A DNA stretch of 64,000 nucleotides from Ectocarpus siliculosus. Its lineage: Eukaryota > Sar > Phaeophyceae > Ectocarpales > Ectocarpaceae. Made by a program: the position numbers and the translations under genes. Below the pieces are notes generated by a model. The model was not told the DNA's origin and did no database searches. It saw nothing but the letters and a program-made list of their open reading frames with translations. Location: NCBI GenBank assembly GCA_000310025.1, contig FN649741.1, positions 5,078,247 to 5,142,246 on the forward strand. Reading direction: 5' to 3'. This document shows, in pieces, positions 33,424 to 43,624 of the stretch; the stretch's first letter is position 1; each line of letters starts with the position of its first letter.

Positions 33424-34576
33424 TTTGCAGCTACCAATGCTGGCGGTTCACGAGCTACCCCGGTCTCACGGCAGCAGTAACTCCCAACCGCCAAACTCAC
33501 GATCCCCTCCTCAACAGTGCTAGGGATCGTATATCCGTCTTCACTGGATGGTCTTTCGAGGCCTTGATTCACTTGCGGAACCTCGGCCTACCCCAGGGAC
33601 GCGGGGGGCAGGCCGGGGAGGGTGGGAAAGTTTGGTGCAGTCTTCCAGAAGCTTGTGTGTTGTGAGGCGCGCAGCCCCAGAAACGTTTAGAGAACTCGCG
33701 ATATTTTGCGAGAATGACGCTTATTGGAACCCGGTAACGGTCGGTGCGTGGCCTGGCAAGCTGGTTTGCGGTCACGTTTTTTTTTTGCTGAAGTTGTTGA
33801 AGCATGCGCGCGGTAAGGACACACCGTACTTCATAACTCGGGGGAAGGATCGGTGCAATCTCCTCCCAAGCAAAACGCCACTTTTTCCTTAGAAGTTCCA
33901 ATGCGTTGCGTGTCTCCCCCATATGCCCCCTAACGTGTAGTGGAGCTACGATATCTCTGGAACGCGGAGGTTTGTGCCTTATTCCATTGGATCTGAGTTT
34001 CGTATAGGTGTCAAGAGCAACTTCAGAAAAACGAGACCAAACGTCCGTTCCTACCGCTCGGGAGGCGAAAATACGACCTTGACATGGCATGTACTCGCCC
34101 GTTCCGTCCCTGCTGCTGTAGGGCACTTTTTCCGTTTTGGAAGCCGTTTCTTTCAGTACGGTCACGAGATCGAGGGAGGACACTCGTATACTACGCTTCA
34201 ACATCACTGTAGCGAAAAGAGTGGGGGATGCTGTACGATTGCTCACCAGCAATTTCGTGGAAAAAATCAAAGGATTTGTGCGCCAAAACGAAAAAAAAAT
34301 GTTGTTTCGGCGCTCGCCGGGTGGGCCGCGGGCGGTAGCAGCACCACCGGTATCTCGGCCCCTGGGAGAGCCCGTGAGTGCTTTGCGCCCGATTTTTTTA
34401 CTCAAATATGCTCGGGAAACATATGACCGACAGGTGGTAGGTAGATGTTAAATGATCCCCCACGAAATGTGCGGTTTTCCTACACTCATGTCATTTTATC
34501 ACCGTTATCACCCAGCCTCCTCCGTCTACCCCCCCCCTTTCCCAACGACACTATCCGCATATCAAGTCCCAGATAG
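33424..34576. other. Spacer with dispersed repeat copy 2
   Basis: This is probably the LINE 5' flank, then sequence whose 33935-34085 part matches 14550-14720. A minus-strand open frame at 33569-34405 is long but Arg/Ser/Thr-rich, lacks any motif and crosses the repeat. I do not accept it as a gene. Confidence 0.4.
33935..34085 (+). repeat. Dispersed repeat, copy 2
   Basis: Ordered blocks gtggagct, ctggaacgc, ccttattccattgg with atctga, agagcaacttca and tcgggaggcgaaaatacga match those at 14550-14720. Outside these blocks the flanks differ. Confidence 0.6.
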
Positions 34577-34683
34577 GAACTTCGGAGAGACGGGCTAGCC
34601 GCTGCGGCTGGAGAAATACGCGGGATAGCCGCTGAGGAACTTGTGGGGAAGCTTATTGCAGCGGCGGTGTCGATCACCTCGAG
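34577..34683 (+). CDS. Possible orphan exon of an alanine-rich helical protein
   Basis: A pyrimidine tract (ctacccccccccttt) and acceptor (cagatag) precede an open segment reading ELRRDGLAAAAGEIRGIAAE and ELVGKLIAAAVSITS, ending at a gtatgt donor at 34684. The peptide looks like one amphipathic helix. No neighbouring exon is found: the sequence to the right is the AT-rich island and long repeat region, which may have separated it from its gene. Family not recognised. Confidence 0.35.
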
Positions 34684-34829
34684 GTATGTAGGTGCATCTA
34701 AGGCAGCAAAAATATTGTGTTCTATGTGTTAAATGGCTTCCAATACTACCCCAGACTTTATAACAACCCCAGAATGTGTGGTAATTCTGAACGATTTACC
34801 AACATGCATGTGATTCAGCAAAGGTAATC

Positions 34830-35557
34830 ATGAATATATATGCCGTTTCGTTATCCCTTAACGACCTGTTTACTGAGATGTTGGACAAAGCTGCTACGCT
34901 AGGAGAATCACCATCTATGAACAACCTGAAACTCCTTACAAAGGCAGGGGTTATCTACATGCCTGTTACAGGGGAAGGAGTAAACATATACATGAGTGTA
35001 TACCATCTGGTAGAAGTTCTCGTCAGAGGAAGAGTGACAGAGGCCACGAGCACGCCAAAAATGTATTTAAGAAAATATGGACCAGTTACAACAACGATGT
35101 CAGTTACATGATCTCTCTCATACCTGAAACTGAACTCATAGACCAGGCCATCACAGATATGAGAAATGACCTATCTTTACATACCCTACAAGATGTGACA
35201 CAATTCCTAATGGGTATACTGGAAGGTGGACGGGTGACGGTAGTTGAACGTGACAAGTCGAGATGGTCACTGTACTCAAAATACACCCCAAAGATAGAAG
35301 AGTACCACCGCCTGTTGTCTCTGTGCAAGTTTGATCAGACGATGGTACTAAGTGTGGTCAAGGTCCTTCACTTTTTCGCCTACCACAACATTGAACTGGG
35401 TCGTACCAGGATGTTTGAACTCATCCATAGGATATCAAAGTCTGATTTATTGTGGTCATTTTTGACACTCCGACGTACTGATAGTTTTTTGAGAGAGCTC
35501 GTAATCCAGGTGGGTAACCAATCATACTTGAGCATACCAGATATTCTGAAGCTTTAG
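34830..35557 (+). pseudogene. AT-rich unknown coding region next to the long repeat
   Basis: From the ATG at 34830 an AT-rich, intronless coding region runs to a TAG at 35555-35557. Parts read MLDKAATLGESPSMNNLKLL, YMSVYHLVEVLVRGRVTE, LHTLQDVTQFLMGILEGGRV and GNQSYLSIPDILKL. It lies in two overlapping frames, so it is broken about once. No family is recognised. Its last 10 bases are already part of the repeat that begins at 35548. It resembles the ORFs at 12762 and 40539 in style, though I see no sequence relation. A viral source is a possibility, not a finding. Confidence 0.5.
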
Positions 35558-36361
35558 CTTCAGTCTCATCTTTCAATATCCGTGGGTGGGTGGAACTTTT
35601 ATTCGCATAGCCCACCCCTTGCCCGACCCTCTCTAAAATTCCGATCTCGAGCTACAGTGTAAACCTCGTGGCGCCCGAAGTATGGTTCGGTAGGCAATCG
35701 CAAACCATTACCCCTCCCCGAGTTTCAGCAGCTTCCACCTGCTGTGGCCGACACGACTCGGCCTTGACTGTTCCTTGTCTGTTTCGCCATGGGAACGGCC
35801 GGTTGAACAGCGAAAGAGGGTCCTGCGTGCTGCGCGCCACAATCGTTTTTTTTTTTTTTTCTGAGTGACCATGCTGCTGTTGCTAATTGCTTCAGACAAG
35901 GTTGAAGGCTATCGTGTCTGTCGCTTTGGGGTGCACGCGTCGCGCAGAAGGCGATGCGCGTCGCTTACTTTGTCGCCTGCGTGTCGTTATACATGAAAAG
36001 CAACAGCAGCACAACAGTTGAGACAGACAACAACAGGCCTTTTTTCTCTCTTGCTGCATATGCATGGGTGGTATGCATCGTAGTCTAAGCGGCATATGCA
36101 TGGGTGGCATACATCGAATAAGGGTGTTGATGCTTTTTGAGTCTGCTGCGTAGTCAGTCGTAACTTGAGCGATAAGGAAAGGTAAAGGTAGATGGCAGCA
36201 CAACCTTATTTACAACAGAAAGTGAGGAATGACAACCAACAGCCTGCTCCTCTTGTGCAGCGGTGCACATCTATCGCGGACGGACTACTGTAGTTCGTCC
36301 GTGTAGTCATGATTTCTGTTCTCACTTCGTCACAGAAAGATGAAAGTCTGCACTGCTCTAG
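35548..36361 (+). repeat. Extra partial unit of the long repeat, left of copy 1
   Basis: gaagctttagcttcagtctc at 35548 recurs at 37047 and 47484, and similarity continues for about 340 bp through gcgtgctgcgcgccac and a poly-T run. From about 35890 the sequence diverges. It includes a doubled gcatatgcatgggtgg near 36056 and 36092. No gene is supported. Confidence 0.7.
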
Positions 36362-39300
36362 TCTAGTTCCAACTCGGCGACTTGTGGTTGTTGTGTTTGT
36401 TGTTACTGAGCCCACTTCGGATACCGCCGTTCGGTACAGATTTATGTCTGACAGCCTGCGGTGGGCCAAAGGGACGAGAGTGAGTGAGTGTCTTCTCGAG
36501 AGTGAATGCGTTGTCTTCTCTCCGCTCTCTTCTTTCAGTCTACCTGTCTCTCTCTCGCCTTTCGCCGGTGGGGTCCCAACAACATCAAACTACGTCAAGC
36601 GCAGTGGTTTTGCATTTTGCTGAGTAAGAGGCTACCCGTGCACCGGCTGCTGCATGAGAGGCAATGTGCGCTACCTGTTTTTTGTCAAGCAATGGACTTG
36701 GGGCCCTACCTAATGCTGGACATGCAGTACTATGTGACATGTTCCAGCGGCCCAGAGCGAGCGACGACCACGGTGGGTTTTCTATGCTTCTTTTGCCTCC
36801 TCCCTCAAGCCTGTCGCGCCTGGCTCACTTGTCTTTGATATTATTTTTTCATTTTTCATGCTTTGTTTGTTGGGGTCCCCCAGCGACCCGCCCACCATTA
36901 TTTTTTGTTGGGAGGGGTGTTTACTTGCCATGTTCATGACTGCGCCCCTGACATTTTACTCGCACCCCGTCCATTCCACTTGTCAACACACCACCATATC
37001 CTATTGTACCATGCCCACCGACACGTCCAAGGCTTGGGGAATTTTGAAGCTTTAGCTTCAGTCTCATCGTTCAGTATCCGATCCGTGGAAGTTTCATTCG
37101 CATGCCCCACCCCTGCCCGACCCGGTTTAAAATGCTGATCTCGAGCTACAGCGCAAATCTCGTGGCGCCTCGAGTATGGTTCGGTGTGGAATCGCAAGTC
37201 ATGAGCCGTCCCCGAGTTTGAGCGGCTTCCGCTTCCTGTGGCCGGCAAGAGTCGCCGTTGGCTGTTCCTTGCCTGTTTCGCCATGGGAACGGCCGATTGA
37301 ACAGCGCAAAAGGGTCCTGCGTGCTGCGCGCCACGTTTTTTTTTTTTTGCGTTTGTTCTTGAGTGACCATTGTACACATGCGGCTGCTGCTGCGGTTTCT
37401 GCTGTTATTGTCGGAATGTGCTGCAATGGTCGTACGGTTATCGTAGTCAGGTTTGACAACAGTCTGCTCGTTCGTATAGCGGTAGCGTTGCGCATCTATC
37501 GCGACGGCAAGCGCATTGAGATAATAGTTCGTCCGTGGTGCTTCTAGTCTACACAGAAAGATAGTCGTGTTCTTCGTTGTTGCCACTTCATACCAGAAAA
37601 GAAAGAAAGTCTCCACCAACTTAGAGTATCTCCACAGCAGTTCGGAAATGACGACTATTTTTCTTTTGTCGTGTTTGTTGTTGCTGAGCGCACATCGGAT
37701 GTCGCCGTTCGTTACACGTGTTCAAGCCAGCGGTGGACACAGGGATGAGAGTGAGTGTCTTCTCGACGAGAGTTCATGCCTTCTCTTCTCGAGTCTCCCT
37801 TCCTTTAGTCTACCTCTCTCTCTCTGTTGCATTTTCGCCGTTAGGGTCCCCAATAACATCGAACGTCAACGGCAATCGTTTTGCGTCTTGCTGAATTGGA
37901 GGCTACCCGTGTACCCGGCTGCTGCATGTGAGGCCATGGGCGCCGCCTCTTTCCGTCAAGCAATGCGCATGGCCCCTACGGTTCGCCGCACATGCAGTGC
38001 TGTGTGACAGCTTCCAGCGGTTCAGAGCGTCGACGGTGTTTTTCGCCGGTAGAGCCCCAGAACAACGCGAACCCTGCGATTGTTTCATTGTTTTGGGGTC
38101 CCCCACTCACCCACCCATCCATGACTTTCAGCAATTAGGTTTCGTTGGGGGGATGTTTTTCTTGGCATGTCCATGACGTCTTGCCCCGAGCGAGTATGGT
38201 TCGGTAGGGACTCGCAAACCATGACCCCTCCCCGAGTTTGAGCATCAGCTTTGGCCTCCTGTGACGGACAAGGAGACGGAAATTGTCTCGCCATCCAAAC
38301 AACAGTCGGCCAGTTGAAAACAAGAGGGTCCGGTCCACCGAAGTTTTTTTTTTTATGTTTCCCTGCCGACAAATAACCTCGGCTACGGCAGTGCAAATCT
38401 CATGGCGCCTCAAGTACGGTTCCGTAAAGAATTGCAAAACACGACCCCTCCCCGACTTTGAGTATAGTTTCCACCTCCTGCGGCGGATAAGACCGACGTC
38501 AAACCCTAGGTTTTGTCTGTCTGTGTCTGTGTCGCCATGTCGTCGCCATCCACGAACAGCAGTTGGAGAGTCACAACAAAGAGGGTCCGCTTCGCCACCA
38601 AGAAAACATTTTTTTTTTTCGATTCTTCTATTATAGCTGGATATGATGCTACCATGTATCGGGTATATAGCTGTGGTTGAGCTTGAGGGATATAGGGTCT
38701 ACTGCAGCATATTCTATGCGAAGAGTTAACGCCTTCCTCGCGTAACGATGCGCATCTCCCATGGCGAGCAGAATGGATGACGTCATCATGACGCTATTTC
38801 TTGTGACTACAAGTTCAAGTTCGCCCGGGCGTTATTGTTCTTGCCGGAGAAAGAGACTAAACTTCTGCTACGTACCAGTCCGTGCATGTATCCGGCTACT
38901 GCATGTGAGGTTGTGGGTGCTGCCCCTGCTGTTTTCTACGGTACATGGAAAGCGTCCAGTGGGTCAGAGCGGCAAGGGGTCTTGTTTCTTCACTTGTTTC
39001 TTTGGCTCTGCTCTCCTCTACTCCTTCTTTGTTTCCTGTCGCTGGCGGTCTCTCTTTTGTTATCGCCCTTCGTTCTTGCTTGCAAGAAACTGTGAGGATG
39101 TAAAATGGCTGAGTCTGACTGTTTCTTAGGGTCCCCCGCCCACCCACGACCCACCTGTCGGCATGATTCATTTGTGGTCTCCAATAATTTCAGCAGTAGT
39201 GGTCTATTACAGGACATACATGCGCTACTACTGCTGCGTCCATGGGTGGGTGCAACAGAAGAGCTCCGGGGACTGGTGGTCTTCTGACCTGATCGCAGAG

Positions 39301-40541
39301 AGAGGTTCCTGCCACTACCACAATACGACTCTTATGAAATGTCCATGACGGGGAACGCGTCCTACGCCTCTTCTCTTTTCTTTTTTCCCTCTCTCCCGTC
39401 CGGTTCTTTCGTTTCGGAGAGGAAACCTACTGTGAAAAACGCATCCTCAGGGGTCCGCATTCATTTAGTCCCGGATTCTTTCCCAGCGTGCGGAAGAGCG
39501 CGTTCTGAGTGTGGCCTCCTTTTCATTCGGGTGTGACGTGCGCACTACATGTATGTATGTAAACGAAAAAAAACAGATCAACGAGATGATTCTTGAAAGT
39601 ATGGAGTCCCTCGCCACAAAAAAGTGCGTGCGCATGGATGGGCGTAGTGAGATATGCCGGTCGAAGACTGACGGTTTTTTCGGGTGCGCGTGAGGTCGCC
39701 TCTAACATTCGTTTGCTCATTTTTTGCTTCATTGTCCCGTCTATAGTTACTACCTCGCATAGCGTATTGAAGCGAGCGGAGGGTCCTAGACTAATCTGTC
39801 GTCGACTTGCGGACCCTTTTTCGGGTCCATCATATTCTATAACTTTTTTGCGTAAGTTAGCCTATGACCACGGCGGGAATCGACCGCGTCAAGTTAAGTG
39901 TCAGACTATCATACAGAATATTAGTACCAACAGACGAAGGTACAAGAAGGTACTGGGTAGGGAGAACAGAACGAACACGATTTTTTGTAATTAATTGTGA
40001 AGACATCAACAACAACGGTACTGCTGGGTTCGTCCATGGATAGTTTTTGCAGCACTTTTTGTTTTTTTACTATTTGTGTATAAAACGACTTCTTCATGGA
40101 TGGGTAATGAGAGGTTTCAATTCAACTACTACAGTAACTTACCTACTACTTGGAGTATGGATGTTAGTCGTTGTTCTTATGCATGGCATGTACCGGCAGA
40201 AGTAGGTGACACAATATATCGCATCATCATCAATATTCACAGCTAGTAATGTTAGTCCACGGCGACGAGGATATCATACGATAGGATTGTGTCGGAAAGC
40301 TATCGGTGCCAACGCCGCCCGGCCACGATATTATATCAGCTGTGGAGTAATCGAGCCTTGAAAATTTAAAATTGTTCAGGGGGTGTGATATCTGATGTCA
40401 TCTACTCTGTGTATAGAACTCTTTGTCGTGCTCGGTGGGCGAGCGTGTCGCGGTGTGCGCCCTCGACTTTATTAACGGCTAAAAAACTGGAAAGCTTCAA
40501 ACAGGCAACGCGACGATACTCGTCGAGTTGCTATCACAATG
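36362..40541 (+). repeat. Long direct repeat, copy 1 (4.2 kb)
   Basis: The segment from tagttccaactcggcgactt near 36364 to gttgctatcacaatg at 40541 reappears at 46792-51171 in the same order and orientation, with high similarity along almost its whole length. Inside it are degenerate tandem units that start near 37047, 38187 and 38391. Each carries gagtatggttcggt or a variant, ccctccccgagtttgag, gtNtcgccat and then a poly-T run. Each later has a block like ggctgctgcatgtgaggc and a ggggtcccccacNcaccca block. The last 1.4 kb (39165-40541) is single-copy within the repeat. One small conserved frame is listed separately. Confidence 0.85.
39553..39693 (+). CDS. 46-codon ORF kept open in both long-repeat copies (copy 1)
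   Basis: Starts MYVNEKKQINEMILESMESL and ends GFFGCA. The copy at 50159-50299 has the same length. Of five base differences I count three as synonymous and two as replacements (V/M and S/A). It has three cysteines and no membrane segment. Coding is possible but the frame is short. Confidence 0.35.
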   Translation: MYVNEKKQINEMILESMESLATKKCVRMDGRSEICRSKTDGFFGCA

Positions 40542-41163
40542 GTAAGAAATCTGGAGGATATATTGGATGATCCCGCCCTGGTGACCGCACTAATGGCACA
40601 TGGGGTACCTTGTTTCCTCGATGGTATCACACTTACATTGTCCAATCTAGGTCTTGTGATTCGCAAGGATGAGACAAGTTTCAAGCTTCACAAATTCCAT
40701 CTGTCTAACACTGTAAAACGTGGTAAGGATATAGAAAATGACGACTGGGAGAAGCTGGCCAAGATGGAAAATATGTATGCCTCTGATAGCAGATGTTGTA
40801 GATTCACTGGAAACGAAGTTCATCAAGTCTAGAGGTGATCACATCTTTGAATTATTTCAAGAAGTGCCTAGACACGGGGAAAATAACACAACCCCGTTAG
40901 TTCGTGGAGACTACGAGATATCCGACGAGGGCGATGTGACAATCAAGACTAAAGGAGTAAAATTGGATGGTATAAAATACATTTGCCTGCCACTGGATAC
41001 TCTTTACATGAAGAAATATTCTGGTGACAGCAGAGTGCTTAGTATGAACAATGTTTCTCGGGTCAGCCGCAATGGAAACGTTATGCCGTTGGATATACCA
41101 GTTCGGTATTTTCCGGAATTTACGTTGACGAATATAAGTGACGTGGGTTTTGTCCCCATGTGA
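40539..41163 (+). pseudogene. AT-rich unknown coding region at the right edge of repeat copy 1
   Basis: The ATG at 40539-40541 is the last codon of the long repeat, and the rest is unique AT-rich sequence. Parts read MVRNLEDILDDPALVTALMA, GLVIRKDETSFKLHKFHLSN, RGDYEISDEGDVTIKTKGVK and LDIPVRYFPEFTLTNISDVG, ending TGA at 41163. It occupies two overlapping frames, so about one break. No introns, no recognised family. In repeat copy 2 the same ATG leads only to a few codons, so the gene belongs to the core and not to the repeat. Confidence 0.5.
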
Positions 41164-41186
41164 TCAACCCCAGCTCACAACCCCCC

Positions 41187-41870
41187 TCATCGCCTCGGGG
41201 AAATCAGTTTCATATTGAATTGATGGCCCCATCTCTTTCGACATGAGATCACAGTAAAGATAATGCATCTGGACTTGATGCTTGGGTCAAAGTCAGGAGA
41301 GCACACTTCTTCGAGCTTGGCTTTCAAGGCGAGCTCGCGTTCCGCCCGGGGCACTTCCACCTCGTCGAAATCCACTTGATACTTGCCGTTCGGGCTGTAC
41401 CTAATCCAGTAGATGGGGAGCTCGTAACCCGCCTGGATCAAGGCTGCTCGGACATCCGACATCCTGCTGAACTCGCACGATAAATTGTACCAGAAGTGTT
41501 GTTCCTCGTCCACCTCCAAGAGGACAATAGCCTTTGTGGCGTTGATGATGTGATAGTCCAACCGCGAGTAGGCACGCTCGGTATCTGGGAGACACTCTTT
41601 TCTGGAGGCGTTGATGGTCACCTCGGGGTCAAAATCGTACCCGCACGGTCAACATCTTGGTGACTCTTTTCTCTTGCTTCTTGTGACGAATCTGGCCTTT
41701 GACTTAATGTGTCTCCTCGTGGCGGGTGAGATGCGAGGAACTACTGAAACTCATGTCACACCCCGGGAAGTCACATGCGTGATCTTTTTGTCCCGTATGG
41801 ATCATTTTGTGTAGGTTTGTTGAGTTGGTACTCCTATAGTCGCAGTTTGGATCGTGTGGCCAATGCGTCC
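41187..41870 (-). pseudogene. C2H2 zinc finger plus PD-(D/E)XK-like nuclease domain, broken
   Basis: On the minus strand a frame contains zinc-finger parts (CDYRSTNSTNLHKMIHTG, CDFPGCDMSFSSSSHLTRHE) and stops in TAA at 41704. The following piece, 41621-41187, reads LDYHIINATKAIVLLEVDEE and QHFWYNLSCEFSRMSDVRAA, then YELPIYWIRYSPNGKYQV. The spacing of an Asp (RLDYHI), an E-x-D (LLEVDEEQH) and the downstream CEFSR helix suggests a restriction-endonuclease-like fold. This zinc-finger-plus-nuclease layout is, to my memory, seen in algal and large-virus proteins. Stops separate the two parts, so it is not functional as read. The N-terminal side runs directly into the PP2A fragment, leaving a chimeric junction near 41870. 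Confidence 0.5.
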
Positions 41871-42025
41871 GTCCCCGTCCAAATCTTAGACTGTAATCAT
41901 TCCCTCGGTCTTCCTCGCTGAGCATGAAGCATACATAGTCTTCGTATGTCATCGTCGCTCGGGGATCCGACCCATCTTCATTTCGTCGCCCTTGGGGAAA
42001 GGGTCGCGGTCCCACTGACATTATC
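41871..42025 (-). pseudogene. PP2A B'' regulatory subunit, second exon of a gene fragment
   Basis: After an acceptor (gatctcgcccag) the minus strand reads RIMSVGPRPFPQGRR, then MTYEDYVCFMLSEEDR. This matches the family block that follows the EF-hand (typically MGYEDFVYFILSEEDK). It joins in phase with the exon at 44792-44674. Just past SLRF the expected WFR-containing helix is missing, and LDGDGRIG appears in another frame before the sequence turns into the zinc-finger piece. PP2A B'' proteins bind calcium and direct the phosphatase. This fragment cannot. Confidence 0.6.
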
Positions 42026-42369
42026 CTGGGCGAGATCAATCATGTACCAGCCGTGGAAAAACTTCTCGGTTAGAACTTAGGCCGTACCCGAGGCCCATCG
42101 GCGGCAACGCTTTCGACGCCAATGCTGTACCCGCACCCAGTAAACGCGACATCCGATCCGTAGATTCGCAACCGTTTATTGGTTTTACGTCAAACTTAGC
42201 CAATCCCGTCAAACGATTAAACCATATAGATGTCAATTTGAACGCGAATTGAAACTATCCAATATACTTCCTCACAAAGAGATCCGCATACTGTTGACTG
42301 GGATAAGTTCCTTGCTTCCGTAAGACCCAAACTTTTAAGGGGCAATAACGAGACCCCATGAGAGACCTG

Positions 42370-43624
42370 TTAGGTGGTCTTTCGCTTTCTCCCGGAAGTC
42401 CTTGTTGCTTCCTGGTGTGTTTCAGAAGCACACCGAAGGAGAATGTTCGATGCTCCACTAATATCTCTACCCATACACAAGTTACACCTGGAACACTTGT
42501 ACACTTCAGCGTCACCAACATCCTTTTTGAGTACACCACACTTGACACATGTTTGTGTCGTGTAAGACTCATCCTGGATCACTACCGCGTGAGGAGTTAT
42601 ACTGGTCTTCATGAGAAGTCTCTGTCGAAACAAAAAATGACTCAGGAACCTGAAATGATCCTTGTTTGTTTTGTTCTGACTCTTCATGGACATGAGCTGT
42701 TGGACGTTGATCTTTCCGAGGATGATCACGTCGTAGTTGTCCATTAGAAACTTGATGGTCTTGAAATGGAAGTCCGTCACAAGATCCTTGGCTCTCGCGT
42801 TAACGCGGTAACAGGCTCTTCCGAGGTTGTTCTTCTTCTTGTCGTCTTTGGAGTCCTTGATGGCTTTCAAGATCCCATACGACTTGGTCCTGAGTTTTTC
42901 CATGGTTCCTTTTGTTTTGATACCGATTTCATCGATTCTCCCGTGGTTCGAAACACGAGTAAACGCCTTCCGTAGTCCAGGGTCGATACCCACGATTCTT
43001 GGTTCTTCTTCCGATTTCTTGGAGTCTTGCTCTGGTTCTTGAGCTTCAACGGTTTCAGGGATGATAAAGTACCACCTCCCAAAACAATATCCGATCTTAC
43101 GGGAATGTTCAGGTTGTGTCTCTGACTCACAGAGATCCTCGGATACTTTCAGGTTCATCCCGAACAGGACCAGGTTCTTCTTGTCCATACGAATACTCTT
43201 GGAGTCCAACTCAAAGGAGTCTCCTGGACTTGTGCTTGACCTCGAATCGTTTGTTGGTTTTGAACCTGTTCCTGGTTACATTCTGGTCCTTTCGCCGCTT
43301 CCTCTTGTTCTTCAGCTTTCCGTTCTTGACCTTCCTCAGTCTCTCCCTGTAAGCGGCTTTCGCACTGTTAAAGTTTTTGAAAAGGGCTCTTACCGCAGAA
43401 ACCCAGATGTGGGCGGGTGATGTCTTGATTCGTTCGAACTTGGTCCCTTCATCCGAGTCCCTTCTGGTCACAACGAGTTTCTTGAGGACCATGCTAACCT
43501 TGGCTTTCTTGTCCTTCACCAGTCTCAGGGCTTCGTTGTAGGTCTTCCTGTGTGTTGACATCCAGAATCGAAGAGATTTCGATTGTTCGGGAGTCGTTTT
43601 GATCCGTACTATCCTGGATCTCAT
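42370..43624 (-). pseudogene. Fanzor (eukaryotic TnpB-like) RNA-guided nuclease, one frame change
   Basis: An ATG at 43624 starts RIVRIKTTPEQSKSLRFWMS, typical of the TnpB N-terminal wedge, with a basic stretch (KNKRKRRKDQNVTRNRFKTN). The frame changes near 43210. The second part carries RuvC-I (VGIDPGLRKAFT), the RuvC-II region (VIILGKINVQQL, without the usual Glu), DESYTTQTCVKCG...YKCSRCNLC zinc-ribbon motifs and RuvC-III (GRDISGASNILLR). Lack of Glu in RuvC-II with an acidic residue just before the zinc ribbon (DES) is the rearranged active site described for Fanzors. At about 418 codons it is TnpB-sized, as in Fanzor2. The family cuts DNA guided by an RNA read from the element's end. Confidence 0.85.

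Noticed and set aside
33569-34405. 278-codon minus-strand frame
   Set aside because: No motif, Arg/Ser/Thr-rich, and it overlaps a dispersed repeat also present at 14.55 kb, where no such frame exists.
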